Part shown: positions 26,045 to 34,614 of the stretch, one piece after another
Position numbering within the stretch: the first letter of the stretch is position 1
Layout: every line of letters starts with the position of its first letter
Assembly (NCBI RefSeq): GCF_900292075.1
Contig: NZ_OLMV01000004.1
Span: 285,579-349,578 of the forward strand
Origin: Microbacterium timonense
GTDB taxonomy: Bacteria; Actinomycetota; Actinomycetes; Actinomycetales; Microbacteriaceae
Reading direction: 5' to 3'
DNA length: 64,000 nt
Position numbers and translations under genes: made by a program
The notes under the pieces: generated by a model
The model's database searches: none
What the model was told of the DNA's origin: nothing
What the model saw: the letters and a program-made list of their open reading frames with translations, nothing else

Positions 26045-28189
26045 TCAGGCGTCAGCGACGCCGAGCACGTCGAGCAGCCAGGCCAGTTCGAACGCGCGCT
26101 CGCGCCAGGCGTTGTACCGACCGCTCACCCCGCCGTGACCGGCGACCATCTCGCACTTGAGGAGGGCGTCGGCCCCGACCTCCCGCAGACGCGCGACCCA
26201 CTTGGCCGGCTCGACGTAGAGCACACGGGTGTCGTTGAGCGAGGTGACGGCGAGGATGCGCGGGTACGAGGCATCCGTCCGCACGTTCTCATAGGGCGAG
26301 TACGACTTCATGTACTCGTAGACCTCGGGATTGTGCAGCGGGTCGCCCCACTCGTCCCACTCGATGACGGTCAGCGGCAGTGAGGGGTCGAGGATCGTCG
26401 TGAGCGCGTCCACGAACGGCACGTCGGCGAGGACGCCGGCGAACAGCTCGGGAGCCAGGTTCGCCACTGCCCCCATGAGCAGGCCGCCGGCGGATCCGCC
26501 CTCGGCCACCAGGCGATCGGGGGTCGTGTATCCGTTGTCGATCAGGTGCAGGGCGCTGTCGACGAAGTCGGTGAAGGTGTTCCGCTTGTTCAACAGCTTG
26601 CCGTCCTCGTACCACTGGCGGCCCATCTCACCGCCGCCGCGCACGTGGGCGACGGCGAACACGACGCCGCGATCGAGCTCCGACAGGCGCGGGACCGAGA
26701 AGCCCGGCTCGATCGAGTGCTCGTACGAGCCGTAGCCGTACAGGTGCAACGGCCGCGGCGCCGCGCCGGCGTCGCCGAACGAGCGCTTGTAGACGAGCGA
26801 GATCGGGATCTGGGTGCCGTCTTGGGCGGTGGCCCACACCCGCTCCTGCGCGTACTGCGCGGGGTCGTAGCCGCCGAGCACGGGCTGGCGCTTGCGCAGG
26901 TGCAGCTCGCGCGTGGCGACGTCGAGGTCGTAAACGGTGCCAGGTGTGACGAACGAGCCGTACCCGAGGCGCAGCAGCGGGGGAGCCCACTCCGGGTTCC
27001 CGCCGGTGCCGACCGAGTACAGCGGCTCGTCGAACTCGATCTCGCTCACCTGACCGCTGCCGTAGTCGAGCATGCCCAGGCGCGCCAGACCGCCGCGACG
27101 GTAGCCGACGACCCCCCAGTCGCGGAACGTCGAGACGCCCAGCAGCCGCTCGCCGGGCCGGTGGGGGATGACGACCGAGCGCTCGCCCGACGGGTCGGAT
27201 GCCGCCACCCGCACCAGTTCGAAGTCCAGAGCTCCGTCGTTGTGGAGGATGAACAGCACGTCCTCGCCGTCGACGACGGCATGCTCGGAGTCGTATTCGA
27301 CCCCCTCGGTGCGCGGCCACACCACGCGCGGCTCGCCGCGCAGGTCGTCGGCATCCACCAGCCATTCCTCCGACGTGATGGACGAACCCAGGCCGATGAC
27401 GAGGAACCGGTCGCTCCGGGTGAATCCTGCTCCGACCCAGAACTTCTCGTCGGGCTCGTGGAAGAGCTTGGTGTCGTCGGCGACGGGCGTGCCGAGCTCG
27501 TGCAGCCAGACGGTGTCGGGCCGCCACGCGTCGTCCACGGTCGTATAGACGATGAAGCGGCCGTCGGGCGAGAAGGTGGCGCCGGCGAACGTGCCGGGGA
27601 TCTCATCGGGCAGCTGCTCGCCGGTGAGAAGGTTGCGCACGCGCACGGTGTACCGCTCGTCGCCGGCCACATCGACTCCGTAGAGCATCAGCGACCCGTC
27701 GTTCGAGACCTCGAAGCTGCCCAGCGAGAAGAACTCGTGGCCCTCCGCCTCGACGTTGCTGTCGAGGAGCACCTGCTCGCCGGGGACCTCGGTGTCGGGG
27801 GAGAGCTCGGGAGGAGTCCAGTCATCGGGCGAGGCGAGCGGCGCGCGACACTGGATGCCGTACTGCTTGCCTTCGACGGTGCGGCCGTAGTACCACCAGT
27901 CACCACGGCGGGTGGGCACCGACAGGTCGGTCTCGAGCGTGCGGCCCTTGATCTCCTCGAAGATGCGCTCCCGCAGCGGCTCCAGATGCGCGGTGCGCTC
28001 CCGGGTGTAGGCGTTCTCGGCCTCCAGATGCGCGATGACCGCGGCATCCTCCTTCTCACGGAACCACTCGTAGCGGTCTTCGACGTCGTCACCGTGGTGA
28101 GAACGCACTGTCGGGCGGGCTTCGGCGACGGGCGGGCGGATGCCGGTGACAGGGGTGGTCGAGGTGGGGGCGGGGTCGCTGAGGGTCAC
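26045..28189 (-). CDS. ptrB: S9 family oligopeptidase B
   Basis: Serine oligopeptidase that cleaves peptides after basic residues. 714 residues: N-terminal beta-propeller (about 75-430) and C-terminal alpha/beta hydrolase with the nucleophile in GGSAGG (Ser 566) and the His in GHGGVSGRY. The acidic SPYENV and DTRVLYVEP segments match the family. No signal peptide, so cytoplasmic. GTG 28189 lies 6 bases after TAGCGT (28201-28196), a leaderless start. Divergent from the phosphate transporter. Confidence 0.93.
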   Translation of the reverse strand: MTLSDPAPTSTTPVTGIRPPVAEARPTVRSHHGDDVEDRYEWFREKEDAAVIAHLEAENAYTRERTAHLEPLRERIFEEIKGRTLETDLSVPTRRGDWWYYGRTVEGKQYGIQCRAPLASPDDWTPPELSPDTEVPGEQVLLDSNVEAEGHEFFSLGSFEVSNDGSLMLYGVDVAGDERYTVRVRNLLTGEQLPDEIPGTFAGATFSPDGRFIVYTTVDDAWRPDTVWLHELGTPVADDTKLFHEPDEKFWVGAGFTRSDRFLVIGLGSSITSEEWLVDADDLRGEPRVVWPRTEGVEYDSEHAVVDGEDVLFILHNDGALDFELVRVAASDPSGERSVVIPHRPGERLLGVSTFRDWGVVGYRRGGLARLGMLDYGSGQVSEIEFDEPLYSVGTGGNPEWAPPLLRLGYGSFVTPGTVYDLDVATRELHLRKRQPVLGGYDPAQYAQERVWATAQDGTQIPISLVYKRSFGDAGAAPRPLHLYGYGSYEHSIEPGFSVPRLSELDRGVVFAVAHVRGGGEMGRQWYEDGKLLNKRNTFTDFVDSALHLIDNGYTTPDRLVAEGGSAGGLLMGAVANLAPELFAGVLADVPFVDALTTILDPSLPLTVIEWDEWGDPLHNPEVYEYMKSYSPYENVRTDASYPRILAVTSLNDTRVLYVEPAKWVARLREVGADALLKCEMVAGHGGVSGRYNAWRERAFELAWLLDVLGVADA

Positions 28190-28213
28190 CGTTCCACGCT
28201 AGTCGCCTCCGAG

Positions 28214-28241
28214 TTGACCGGCAGAGTCGCCGATGTAGGAT
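28214..28241 (+). promoter_or_regulatory. Promoter of the PiT phosphate transporter gene
   Basis: TTGACC at 28214-28219, 16-bp spacer, TAGGAT at 28236-28241, with TG directly before the -10. One of the best-formed two-box promoters in the window. Leader of about 100 nt. Confidence 0.6.
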
Positions 28242-28346
28242 TCTTCTGGCCGGTTGCCGGTTCCTGAATCCCTGGTGAACTCTTCGTTCGTCGCGCCGAT
28301 CTCGTCGGCACCACATCCCCTCCGCACCCCTCACCGAAAGCGAACG

Positions 28347-29891
28347 GTGGAAACCGCAACCCTCATCATCGTTCTGGTGATCGCGCTGGCCCTGTTCTTC
28401 GACTTCACGAACGGCTTCCACGACACCGCGAACGCGATGGCGACGCCGATCGCGACCGGCGCGCTCAAGCCGAAGACCGCCGTGCTGCTGGCTGCGGTCC
28501 TGAACCTCGTCGGTGCATTCCTGTCGACCGAGGTGGCCCAGACCATCTCGGGCGGGATCATCAACGAGGAGCAGATCTCCCATGAGATCTTCCCCGAGAT
28601 CATCTTCGCCGGGCTCATCGGCGCCATCACGTGGAACATGCTCACGTGGCTGCTCGGACTGCCGTCCTCCTCGTCGCACGCCCTTTTCGGCGGCCTGATC
28701 GGCGCGACCATCGTGGGGGTCGGCGTGGCGGCCATCAACTTCGGCGTCGTGATGTCGAAGGTGATCCTGCCCGCCCTCATCGCTCCGGTCACAGCGGGCG
28801 TGATCGCGTTCACCGCCACGAAGCTGGCGTACGCGATCACCCGGCGGTACGACGGCAAGCCCGACGGCCGCGATGGATTCCGGTTCGGTCAGATCTTCAC
28901 GTCGTCGCTGGTCGCGCTGGCGCACGGCACCAACGACGCCCAGAAGACGATGGGCATCATCACGCTGCTGCTGATCACCGCGGGCGTGCAGTCGTCGGCC
29001 GACCCCGAGCCGCAGACGTGGGTGATCTTCGCGTGTGCGATCACCATCGCACTGGGCACCTACATGGGCGGCTGGCGGATCATCCGCACCCTCGGCAAGG
29101 GACTCACCGAGGTCAAGCCCGCCCAGGGCTTCGCCGCCGAGAGCTCGACGGCCTCGACGATCCTCGCCTCCAGCGCGCTCGGGTTCGCCCTGTCGACCAC
29201 GCAGGTCGCCTCGGGGTCGGTCATCGGCTCGGGACTCGGGCGGCGCGGCTCGCACGTGCGCTGGCGCACCGCAGGGCGGATCATGGTGGGCTGGGTGCTC
29301 ACGCTTCCCGCCGCCGGCGCGGTCGGGGCTTTCGCTGCCCTGCTGGTGGTCTGGCTGCCGGTGTGGGGCATCATCATCGACGCGATCCTCGCCGTCGCCA
29401 TCATCCTGCTGCTGTTCCTGCGCTCGCGCCGCAACGAGGTCAACGCCGCCAACGCCATGAGCGAGGTCGCCGAGTCCGGTCGCGCGGTCAAGGTCAAGCG
29501 CAACCCGCCGCCCACGCGCCGGCAGCGTCAGATGGCCCGTGACGAGGCACGCCGCCGCGCCGCTGACGACGCCGCGGCGAAGAAGGCGGCGAAGGCGGAG
29601 AAGAGCGGCACCGCCAAAGCGAAGGCCAAGGCGGATGCCGCAGCGAAGAAGGCGAAGGCCAAGGCCGATGTCGCCGCGGCGCACGCCGCGGCGGGCCCGA
29701 ACCACCCCCCAGGGGTGACCGGAGGACCCGCTGCCGCCGACGCGGCGCCCGCACGGTCCACCACGTCCGCGGCGTCGCGCCCCGCGGACACCACCGAGGA
29801 CGGCCGTCCGGAGCAGGCCCCGCCGACGCCGTCCGCGCCACAGAGCGATGAGCGCACGCCGTCCTCGACGCGGAACGGGGGAGAGCGATGA
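28347..29891 (+). CDS. pit: PiT-family inorganic phosphate transporter
   Basis: Low-affinity phosphate permease. 514 residues. Membrane part to about residue 370 with the duplicated PiT signatures, DFTNGFHDTANAMAT near the start and LAHGTNDAQKTMG in the middle, plus LPSSSSHALFGGLIGA. It is followed by an unusual cytoplasmic tail of about 130 residues, first basic, then Ala/Lys-rich repeats (AKAKAKADAAAKKAKAKAD), then Pro/Thr/Ser. GTG 28347 gives the family N-terminus; upstream in-frame codons have no support. Overlaps the next start (ATGA). Confidence 0.93.
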   Translation: METATLIIVLVIALALFFDFTNGFHDTANAMATPIATGALKPKTAVLLAAVLNLVGAFLSTEVAQTISGGIINEEQISHEIFPEIIFAGLIGAITWNMLTWLLGLPSSSSHALFGGLIGATIVGVGVAAINFGVVMSKVILPALIAPVTAGVIAFTATKLAYAITRRYDGKPDGRDGFRFGQIFTSSLVALAHGTNDAQKTMGIITLLLITAGVQSSADPEPQTWVIFACAITIALGTYMGGWRIIRTLGKGLTEVKPAQGFAAESSTASTILASSALGFALSTTQVASGSVIGSGLGRRGSHVRWRTAGRIMVGWVLTLPAAGAVGAFAALLVVWLPVWGIIIDAILAVAIILLLFLRSRRNEVNAANAMSEVAESGRAVKVKRNPPPTRRQRQMARDEARRRAADDAAAKKAAKAEKSGTAKAKAKADAAAKKAKAKADVAAAHAAAGPNHPPGVTGGPAAADAAPARSTTSAASRPADTTEDGRPEQAPPTPSAPQSDERTPSSTRNGGER

Positions 29892-30220
29892 TCGAGATCA
29901 ACTGGCTCGCCTTCGTCCAGGTGTTCGTCGCCGCCCTCATCTCAGCCGTGCTCGTGGTCGGCTTCTATGCGCTCGGCCTGCGGCTCCTCGTCCGCGCCGG
30001 CAGGCCACCCGTGGTGGCCCCGGTCGAGTTCACCGACGCCATCACCGTGATCTCCGAGAAGGAGGCGCGCCGCGCCGAGAAGGCCGCGGCGAAGGCCGCG
30101 AAACGGAACCCGCTCACCGATGGGCAGAAGCGGCTCGCGCTCCTCGGTGCGTATGCCAGCTTCGCCGTGTGCGCAGCCGCGGTGCTGGGCGGCCTGCTGC
30201 TGATCGTCTTCAACCACTGA
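29888..30220 (+). CDS. Small PiT-associated membrane protein
   Basis: 110 residues: membrane helix (about 7-32), basic, Ala/Lys/Glu-rich cytoplasmic loop (about 55-75), second helix (about 83-107). No family name known to me, but small two-helix proteins downstream of pit are common in Microbacteriaceae-like genomes. ATG overlaps the transporter stop, so it is co-translated and may assist the transporter; the Lys/Ala loop resembles the transporter tail. Confidence 0.75.
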   Translation: MIEINWLAFVQVFVAALISAVLVVGFYALGLRLLVRAGRPPVVAPVEFTDAITVISEKEARRAEKAAAKAAKRNPLTDGQKRLALLGAYASFAVCAAAVLGGLLLIVFNH

Positions 30221-30260
30221 CGCGCCGCCGGACGCAGTCCCTCGGCCTGGCCTTCCCGAA

Positions 30261-30295
30261 CGCTGCGACGCGCATGATGCGCGTCGTGGGCAGCG
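30261..30295 (+). terminator. Terminator of the PiT operon
   Basis: GACGCGCA (30267-30274) with TGCGCGTC (30278-30285), flanked by a further CGCTGC/GCAGCG pair. It ends just before the -10 of the next gene (30298-30303). Confidence 0.55.
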
Positions 30296-30310
30296 CCTAG
30301 GCTGAGGCCC

Positions 30311-31309
30311 ATGGTTCCCACGCCTCCTCCCGCTGCCGGCGGCGTTGCGCCTCAGGGCCCAGGTCAGGTCGGCCACGATCATGTGCGCGCCGAACACGCC
30401 GGCTCGACGGCATCCGTCCGGTTCGGTCAGTACCCGCCCGCGCGGCGGACGCTGCTGCACATCAGCGACACGCACCTGCTCGCGCACAACGCCCCGCTCG
30501 CGGGCCGGTTCGACACGGCGGCGAACCTCGCGCGCACGCTGGAGGCTGCCGAGGCCACCGGCATCCGCCCCGACGCCATCGTCTTCACCGGTGATCTGAC
30601 CGACCTCGGCGAACCCGAGGCGTACACCGCACTGCGTGCCGCCGCCGAGCCGGTGGCGGAGCGTCTGGGCGCACCGGTCGTCTGGGTCGCCGGCAATCAC
30701 GACGAGCGTCCCGCCCTGCGCCGAGACCTGCTCGGGCTCGAGCCGACCGAGCATCCCGTCACGGGTGTGTGGGACCTCGGCGGGCTGAGGCTCATTGCCC
30801 TCGACTCGAGCGTGCCCGGCTGGCACCACGGCGACCTCGACGGCGCACAGCTGGAATGGCTCGCCTCCGAGCTGTCGACACCGGCGCCGCTCGGCACGAT
30901 CCTCGCGCTGCACCATCCGCCCCTGCCCTCCCACGTGCCGCTGTTCGACATCCTCGAACTGCGGGACCAGCACCGCCTGGCGGCCGTGATCGCGGGCACC
31001 GACGTGCGAGCCATCCTCGCCGGTCATCTCCACTACTCCACGAGCGGCACCTTCGCGGGCGTACCGGTGAGCGTCGCGGCAGCCACCTGCTACACCATGA
31101 ACCTCGCGCGCGCCGCCGTCGACGTGAACGGCATGGACGCGGGTCAGTCGTTCCACCTGGTGCACGTGTACGACGACACGATCACCCACGCGGTGGTGCC
31201 GGTGGTGGACGCCCCGACCGGCGATTTCTTCTCCGCCGAGTGGGTGGAGCGGATGTCGCGGCTCACGCCGGAGCAGCGTCTCGAGGAGTTCTCCCGCAAA
31301 CGTCGTTGA
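30311..31309 (+). CDS. cpdA: CpdA-like metallophosphoesterase
   Basis: Predicted 3',5'-cyclic nucleotide or related phosphodiesterase with a dinuclear metal site. 332 residues. Motifs: LLHISDTHLLA, VFTGDLTDLGE, WVAGNHDE, ALHHPPLP and AGHLHYS in the class III cyclic nucleotide phosphodiesterase order. ATG 30311 lies 7 bases after TAGGCT (30298-30303), leaderless. True substrate is not shown by sequence. Confidence 0.85.
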   Translation: MVPTPPPAAGGVAPQGPGQVGHDHVRAEHAGSTASVRFGQYPPARRTLLHISDTHLLAHNAPLAGRFDTAANLARTLEAAEATGIRPDAIVFTGDLTDLGEPEAYTALRAAAEPVAERLGAPVVWVAGNHDERPALRRDLLGLEPTEHPVTGVWDLGGLRLIALDSSVPGWHHGDLDGAQLEWLASELSTPAPLGTILALHHPPLPSHVPLFDILELRDQHRLAAVIAGTDVRAILAGHLHYSTSGTFAGVPVSVAAATCYTMNLARAAVDVNGMDAGQSFHLVHVYDDTITHAVVPVVDAPTGDFFSAEWVERMSRLTPEQRLEEFSRKRR

Positions 31310-31319
31310 CGCCAGCGGA

Positions 31320-31365
31320 GGCTCTTGTCCCCGTGATCCGCAGGCGCATCGCGGGGAGACGAGCC
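31320..31365 (+). terminator. Imperfect hairpin after the phosphodiesterase gene
   Basis: GGCTC and CCCCG (31320-31333) pair with CGGGG and GAGCC (31352-31365), with mismatches between the two blocks. Starts 10 bases after the stop. Confidence 0.45.
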
Positions 31366-31394
31366 GCCGTCCCGTATGCCGCGATGCCCTCGGC

Positions 31395-31438
31395 TGTACG
31401 CGGTGTACAGGTCGACGCTCAGGCGGCGCGAGTAGTGT
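31395..31438 (+). promoter_or_regulatory. Promoter region and inverted repeat upstream of aspA
   Basis: TGTAC-N5-GTACA at 31395-31409 is a perfect spaced inverted repeat just upstream of a -35-like TCGACG; a -10-like TAGTGT lies at 31433-31438. The repeat could be an operator or activator site. Start codon at 31489. Confidence 0.4.
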
Positions 31439-31488
31439 CGGAAGCACCCCGCACACACCGCTGTGAACGACCCACGAGGACTGAACAC

Positions 31489-32979
31489 ATGGCTCTGGAC
31501 GCAATGACGCGAACCCGCACCGAGACCGACTCCCTGGGATCCCTCGAGATTCCGGCCGACGCATATTGGGGCATCCACACCGCCCGTGCGCTGGAGAACT
31601 TCCCCATCTCGAAGCGACCCATCTCGGTGTATCCCGACCTCGTTCGCGCACTCGCGATGGTGAAGCAGGCGTCCGCGCGGGCGAACAAGGAGATCGGCGT
31701 GCTCGATGCCGCTAAGGCGGACCTCATCGATCGGGCGGCGCAGCTGGTGATCGACGGCCAGTTCCACGACCAGTTCGTCGTGGGCGTCATCCAGGGTGGC
31801 GCCGGCACCTCCACCAACATGAACGCGAACGAGGTCATCACCAACATCGCGCTCGAGCTCGCCGGTCGCGAGAAGGGCGACTACGCGTTCCTCTCGCCCA
31901 TCGACGACACCAACCGCAGCCAGTCCACGAACGACGTGTACCCGACCGCCATCAAGGTCGGGCTGGGCCTGGACCTCCAGACGCTCCTGGAAGAGCTCGA
32001 CCTGCTTCGCCGCGCGTTCCTGGCGAAGGCCGAGGAGTTCCACGACGTGCTGAAGGTGGGCCGCACGCAGTTGCAGGATGCGGTGCCGATGACGCTGGGG
32101 CAGGAGTTCCACGGGTTCGCCACCACCCTGGGCTACGACCACCAGCGTCTGACCGAGAACGCCTACCTGCTGTACGAGATCAACATGGGGGCGACGGCGA
32201 TCGGCACGGGCATCACGACGCACCCGTCGTATGCGCCGGCCGTGCTGCGCCACCTGCGCGAGATCACGGGGCTCGACCTCGCCACCGCGACCGACCTGGT
32301 GGAGGCCACCAGTGACACCGGCTCGTTCATGTCGTTCTCGGCGTCGCTCAAGCGCAATGCCATCAAGCTGTCGAAGATCTGCAACGACCTGCGCCTGCTG
32401 TCGTCCGGGCCGCAGGCCGGCTTCGGCGAGATCAACCTGCCCCCTCGCCAAGCCGGCTCGAGCATCATGCCGGGCAAGGTGAACCCGGTGATCCCCGAGG
32501 TGGTCAACCAGGTCGCCTTCGCCGTGGCGGGCGCCGACCTGACCGTCACGATGGCGGTGGAGGGCGGCCAGCTGCAGCTCAATGCGTTCGAGCCCGTGAT
32601 CGCGCACTCGATCTTCCAGTCGATCACCTGGCTGCGCCAAGCGATGTTCACGCTCCGCGTCAACTGCATCGACGGCATCACCGCCAACCGTGCACGGCTG
32701 GGCGCGATGGTCGGTTCGTCCGTCGGCGTGATCACCGCGCTCACGCCGTTCATCGGCTACGCCGCCGCGGCGGCGCTGGCCAAGACCGCGCTGCTGACGG
32801 GCCGGAACGTCGCCGACCTCGTCGTCGAAGCCGATCTCATGTCGGCCGAGGACGTCGCGAAGCACCTGTCGCCGGCGCGGCTGTCGGGCCTTGAGACCGT
32901 GACGGCGGCCATTCCGGTCGTGCAGGCGGCCGAGGACGTCGTCGCCGAGGAGACCTCTGCGCCGGCATCCAGCTCCTGA
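31489..32979 (+). CDS. aspA: Aspartate ammonia-lyase
   Basis: Deaminates aspartate to fumarate and ammonia. 496 residues of the aspartase/fumarase superfamily: GGAGTSTNMNANEV, TNDVYPTAIK and the signature GSSIMPGKVNPV. The N-terminus (ETDSLGSLEIPADAYWGIHT) and overall form favour aspartase over fumarase C; the distinction is probable, not certain. ATG 31489 has GAGGA at 31476-31480; in-frame ATG 31504 is a possible alternative. Confidence 0.88.
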   Translation: MALDAMTRTRTETDSLGSLEIPADAYWGIHTARALENFPISKRPISVYPDLVRALAMVKQASARANKEIGVLDAAKADLIDRAAQLVIDGQFHDQFVVGVIQGGAGTSTNMNANEVITNIALELAGREKGDYAFLSPIDDTNRSQSTNDVYPTAIKVGLGLDLQTLLEELDLLRRAFLAKAEEFHDVLKVGRTQLQDAVPMTLGQEFHGFATTLGYDHQRLTENAYLLYEINMGATAIGTGITTHPSYAPAVLRHLREITGLDLATATDLVEATSDTGSFMSFSASLKRNAIKLSKICNDLRLLSSGPQAGFGEINLPPRQAGSSIMPGKVNPVIPEVVNQVAFAVAGADLTVTMAVEGGQLQLNAFEPVIAHSIFQSITWLRQAMFTLRVNCIDGITANRARLGAMVGSSVGVITALTPFIGYAAAAALAKTALLTGRNVADLVVEADLMSAEDVAKHLSPARLSGLETVTAAIPVVQAAEDVVAEETSAPASSS

Positions 32980-33016
32980 CGAACGGGGAAATCCATCACC
33001 CGTACGGCGCGGGTGA

Positions 33017-33046
33017 TTGCCCGGGGTGCGCGCAGACCGCTACGGT
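33017..33046 (+). promoter_or_regulatory. Promoter of the DUF4190 gene
   Basis: TTGCCC at 33017-33022, 18-bp spacer, TACGGT at 33041-33046; leader of about 24 nt to ATG 33077 with a GAGAGGAAA ribosome site. Confidence 0.5.
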
Positions 33047-33076
33047 CAGGCAGAGTCCCGTGCGAGAGGAAATCCC

Positions 33077-33538
33077 ATGACCGACCCTCAGAACCCCGCC
33101 GACCCCGCCCAGCAGCCGCCTGCCAACGTACCGCCGCCGCCGGCAGACGCCGCCTACAGCGGTGCCCCCGCGGCCGCCCCTGCGTATGGCGCGGCGCCCC
33201 CGGCCCCGTACGGTGCGCCGGCAGCCGCTCCCGTGCCCGGCAAGACGCTCGGCATCGTCGCGTTCATCCTGTCGTTCTTCATCCAGCTCGTCGCGCTCAT
33301 CCTCGGCATCGTGGCGCTCGTGCAGAGCCGAAAGGCCGGTCACAAGAACGGGTGGGCTGTTGCGGCGATCATCATCTCGGCCGTCCTGATGATCCTCGGC
33401 ATCATCCTTTTCTTCGCGATCGTCCTGCCGCTGCTCACCTTCTCGGGTGAGGTGCTGCAGGCCTGCCAGGCGGTCGACTTCTCGGGGACCGTCGAGGTGC
33501 GGGGCCTTCCGGTCGACTGCTCCTCGGTCTCGAACTGA
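33077..33538 (+). CDS. DUF4190-like membrane protein
   Basis: 153 residues: Pro/Ala-rich N-terminal tail (about 1-52, several AAPAYGAAPPAP-like units), two membrane helices (about 57-80 and 92-117) joined by a short basic loop with KAGHKNGWAVAAI, and a short outside domain with two Cys (QACQAV, VDCSS) that may form a disulfide. This is the layout of actinobacterial DUF4190 proteins. Function unknown. Confidence 0.8.
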   Translation: MTDPQNPADPAQQPPANVPPPPADAAYSGAPAAAPAYGAAPPAPYGAPAAAPVPGKTLGIVAFILSFFIQLVALILGIVALVQSRKAGHKNGWAVAAIIISAVLMILGIILFFAIVLPLLTFSGEVLQACQAVDFSGTVEVRGLPVDCSSVSN

Positions 33539-33587
33539 CGACGAGCGACAGCGTCACCGGCCTGTGATCGGCTGAGCGCAGACGTCG

Positions 33588-33619
33588 ACGCCCCCTCGCC
33601 CGTTCGGGCGAGGGGGCGT
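33588..33619. terminator. Bidirectional terminator
   Basis: Fifteen paired bases on each side (ACGCCCCCTCGCCCG at 33588-33602 with its complement at 33605-33619) around a TT loop, followed by TTGTT. Lies between two convergent genes and can serve both. Confidence 0.85.
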
Positions 33620-33632
33620 TGTTGCGAATCCG

Positions 33633-34496
33633 TCAGTCGAGGATGCGGCAGTGCGTCGTGAGCGCGCCGATGCCGTCGATGCCCACGGTCACGGTGGACC
33701 TGTCGCGCAGGAAGACCTGCGGGTCGCGCGAATAGCCGGCTCCGCCCGGGCTGCCGGTCGAGATCAGCGTGCCCGGCAGCAGCGTCGCGGACTTCGACAG
33801 GTGCGAGATGAGCGTCGCCACCGGGCGGACCATCTGTCCGGTGGTGGCGTCCTGCAGCGTGGCGCCGTCCAGCACGGTCCAGATGTGCAGCGACTGCGGG
33901 TCGGGAACCTCATCGGCGGTCACCACGAACGGCCCTGTCGGCGTGAAGCCGTCGAAGGACTTGCACCGCGACCATTGGGCTTCGGAGTACTGGATGTCGC
34001 GTGCCGTGATGTCGTTGACCACGGTGTATCCCCACACGTGGTCGAGCGCGTTCTCGGGCGCGACGTCCTTCGCGGGCTTGCCGATGATGACGCCGAGTTC
34101 GGCCTCGTAGTCGACGGACTCGCTGAGCGAGCGTGGCCATACGGTGGTGCTGTCGTGCGCGGCCAGCGAGTTCGGCCAGAGCACGAACACCGTCGGGGTC
34201 GAGTCGGTCTTCAAGCCCAGCTCGCTGGAGTGTGCGGCGTAGTTCAGCCCGATGGCGAGGATCACCGGGGGAGCGAGCACGGCCGAGGCGAAGCGGAAGG
34301 ACCCGAGGGGATGCCTCCTCCCGCTGCCCGCCGCGTCACGGACGCGTGCGAGGAGCTCATCGCCGCCGGCGATCAGCTGCTCGAGCACGCGCGGCGCGCC
34401 GTCGAACAGCTCGTCCACGAGGACCGCCTCGTCGCCCTCGATCACGGCGAGCCGCGGCTCGTCGGATCCGGGGGAGACGACGTGGGCGAAGCGCAT
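33633..34496 (-). CDS. Fumarylacetoacetate hydrolase family protein
   Basis: 287 residues. C-terminal FAH catalytic domain with IGLNYAAHSSE, the metal-binding EAELGVIIGKPAKDV (Glu pair) and a later Asp in VVNDITARDIQ, plus FDGFTPTGPF. Members hydrolyse or isomerise acylpyruvates or catechol meta-cleavage products; no catabolic neighbours identify the substrate. ATG 34496 lies 6 bases after TAGGTT (34508-34503), leaderless. Confidence 0.87.
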   Translation of the reverse strand: MRFAHVVSPGSDEPRLAVIEGDEAVLVDELFDGAPRVLEQLIAGGDELLARVRDAAGSGRRHPLGSFRFASAVLAPPVILAIGLNYAAHSSELGLKTDSTPTVFVLWPNSLAAHDSTTVWPRSLSESVDYEAELGVIIGKPAKDVAPENALDHVWGYTVVNDITARDIQYSEAQWSRCKSFDGFTPTGPFVVTADEVPDPQSLHIWTVLDGATLQDATTGQMVRPVATLISHLSKSATLLPGTLISTGSPGGAGYSRDPQVFLRDRSTVTVGIDGIGALTTHCRILD

Positions 34497-34614
34497 TCCT
34501 CCAACCTACCTGGCGGCCTCCGCCGCGCCGTCATCGGCCATGGCCGGCCCGCCCGGTGGTACGGCATCCGCCCGGTCGCGCACCGCTGAAGGGTGGCCGC
34601 TCTAGGCTGTGCGC

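Noticed and set aside
31489..32979. Class II fumarase instead of aspartase
   Set aside because: N-terminal and GTSTNMNANEV regions look more like aspartase; not fully excluded.
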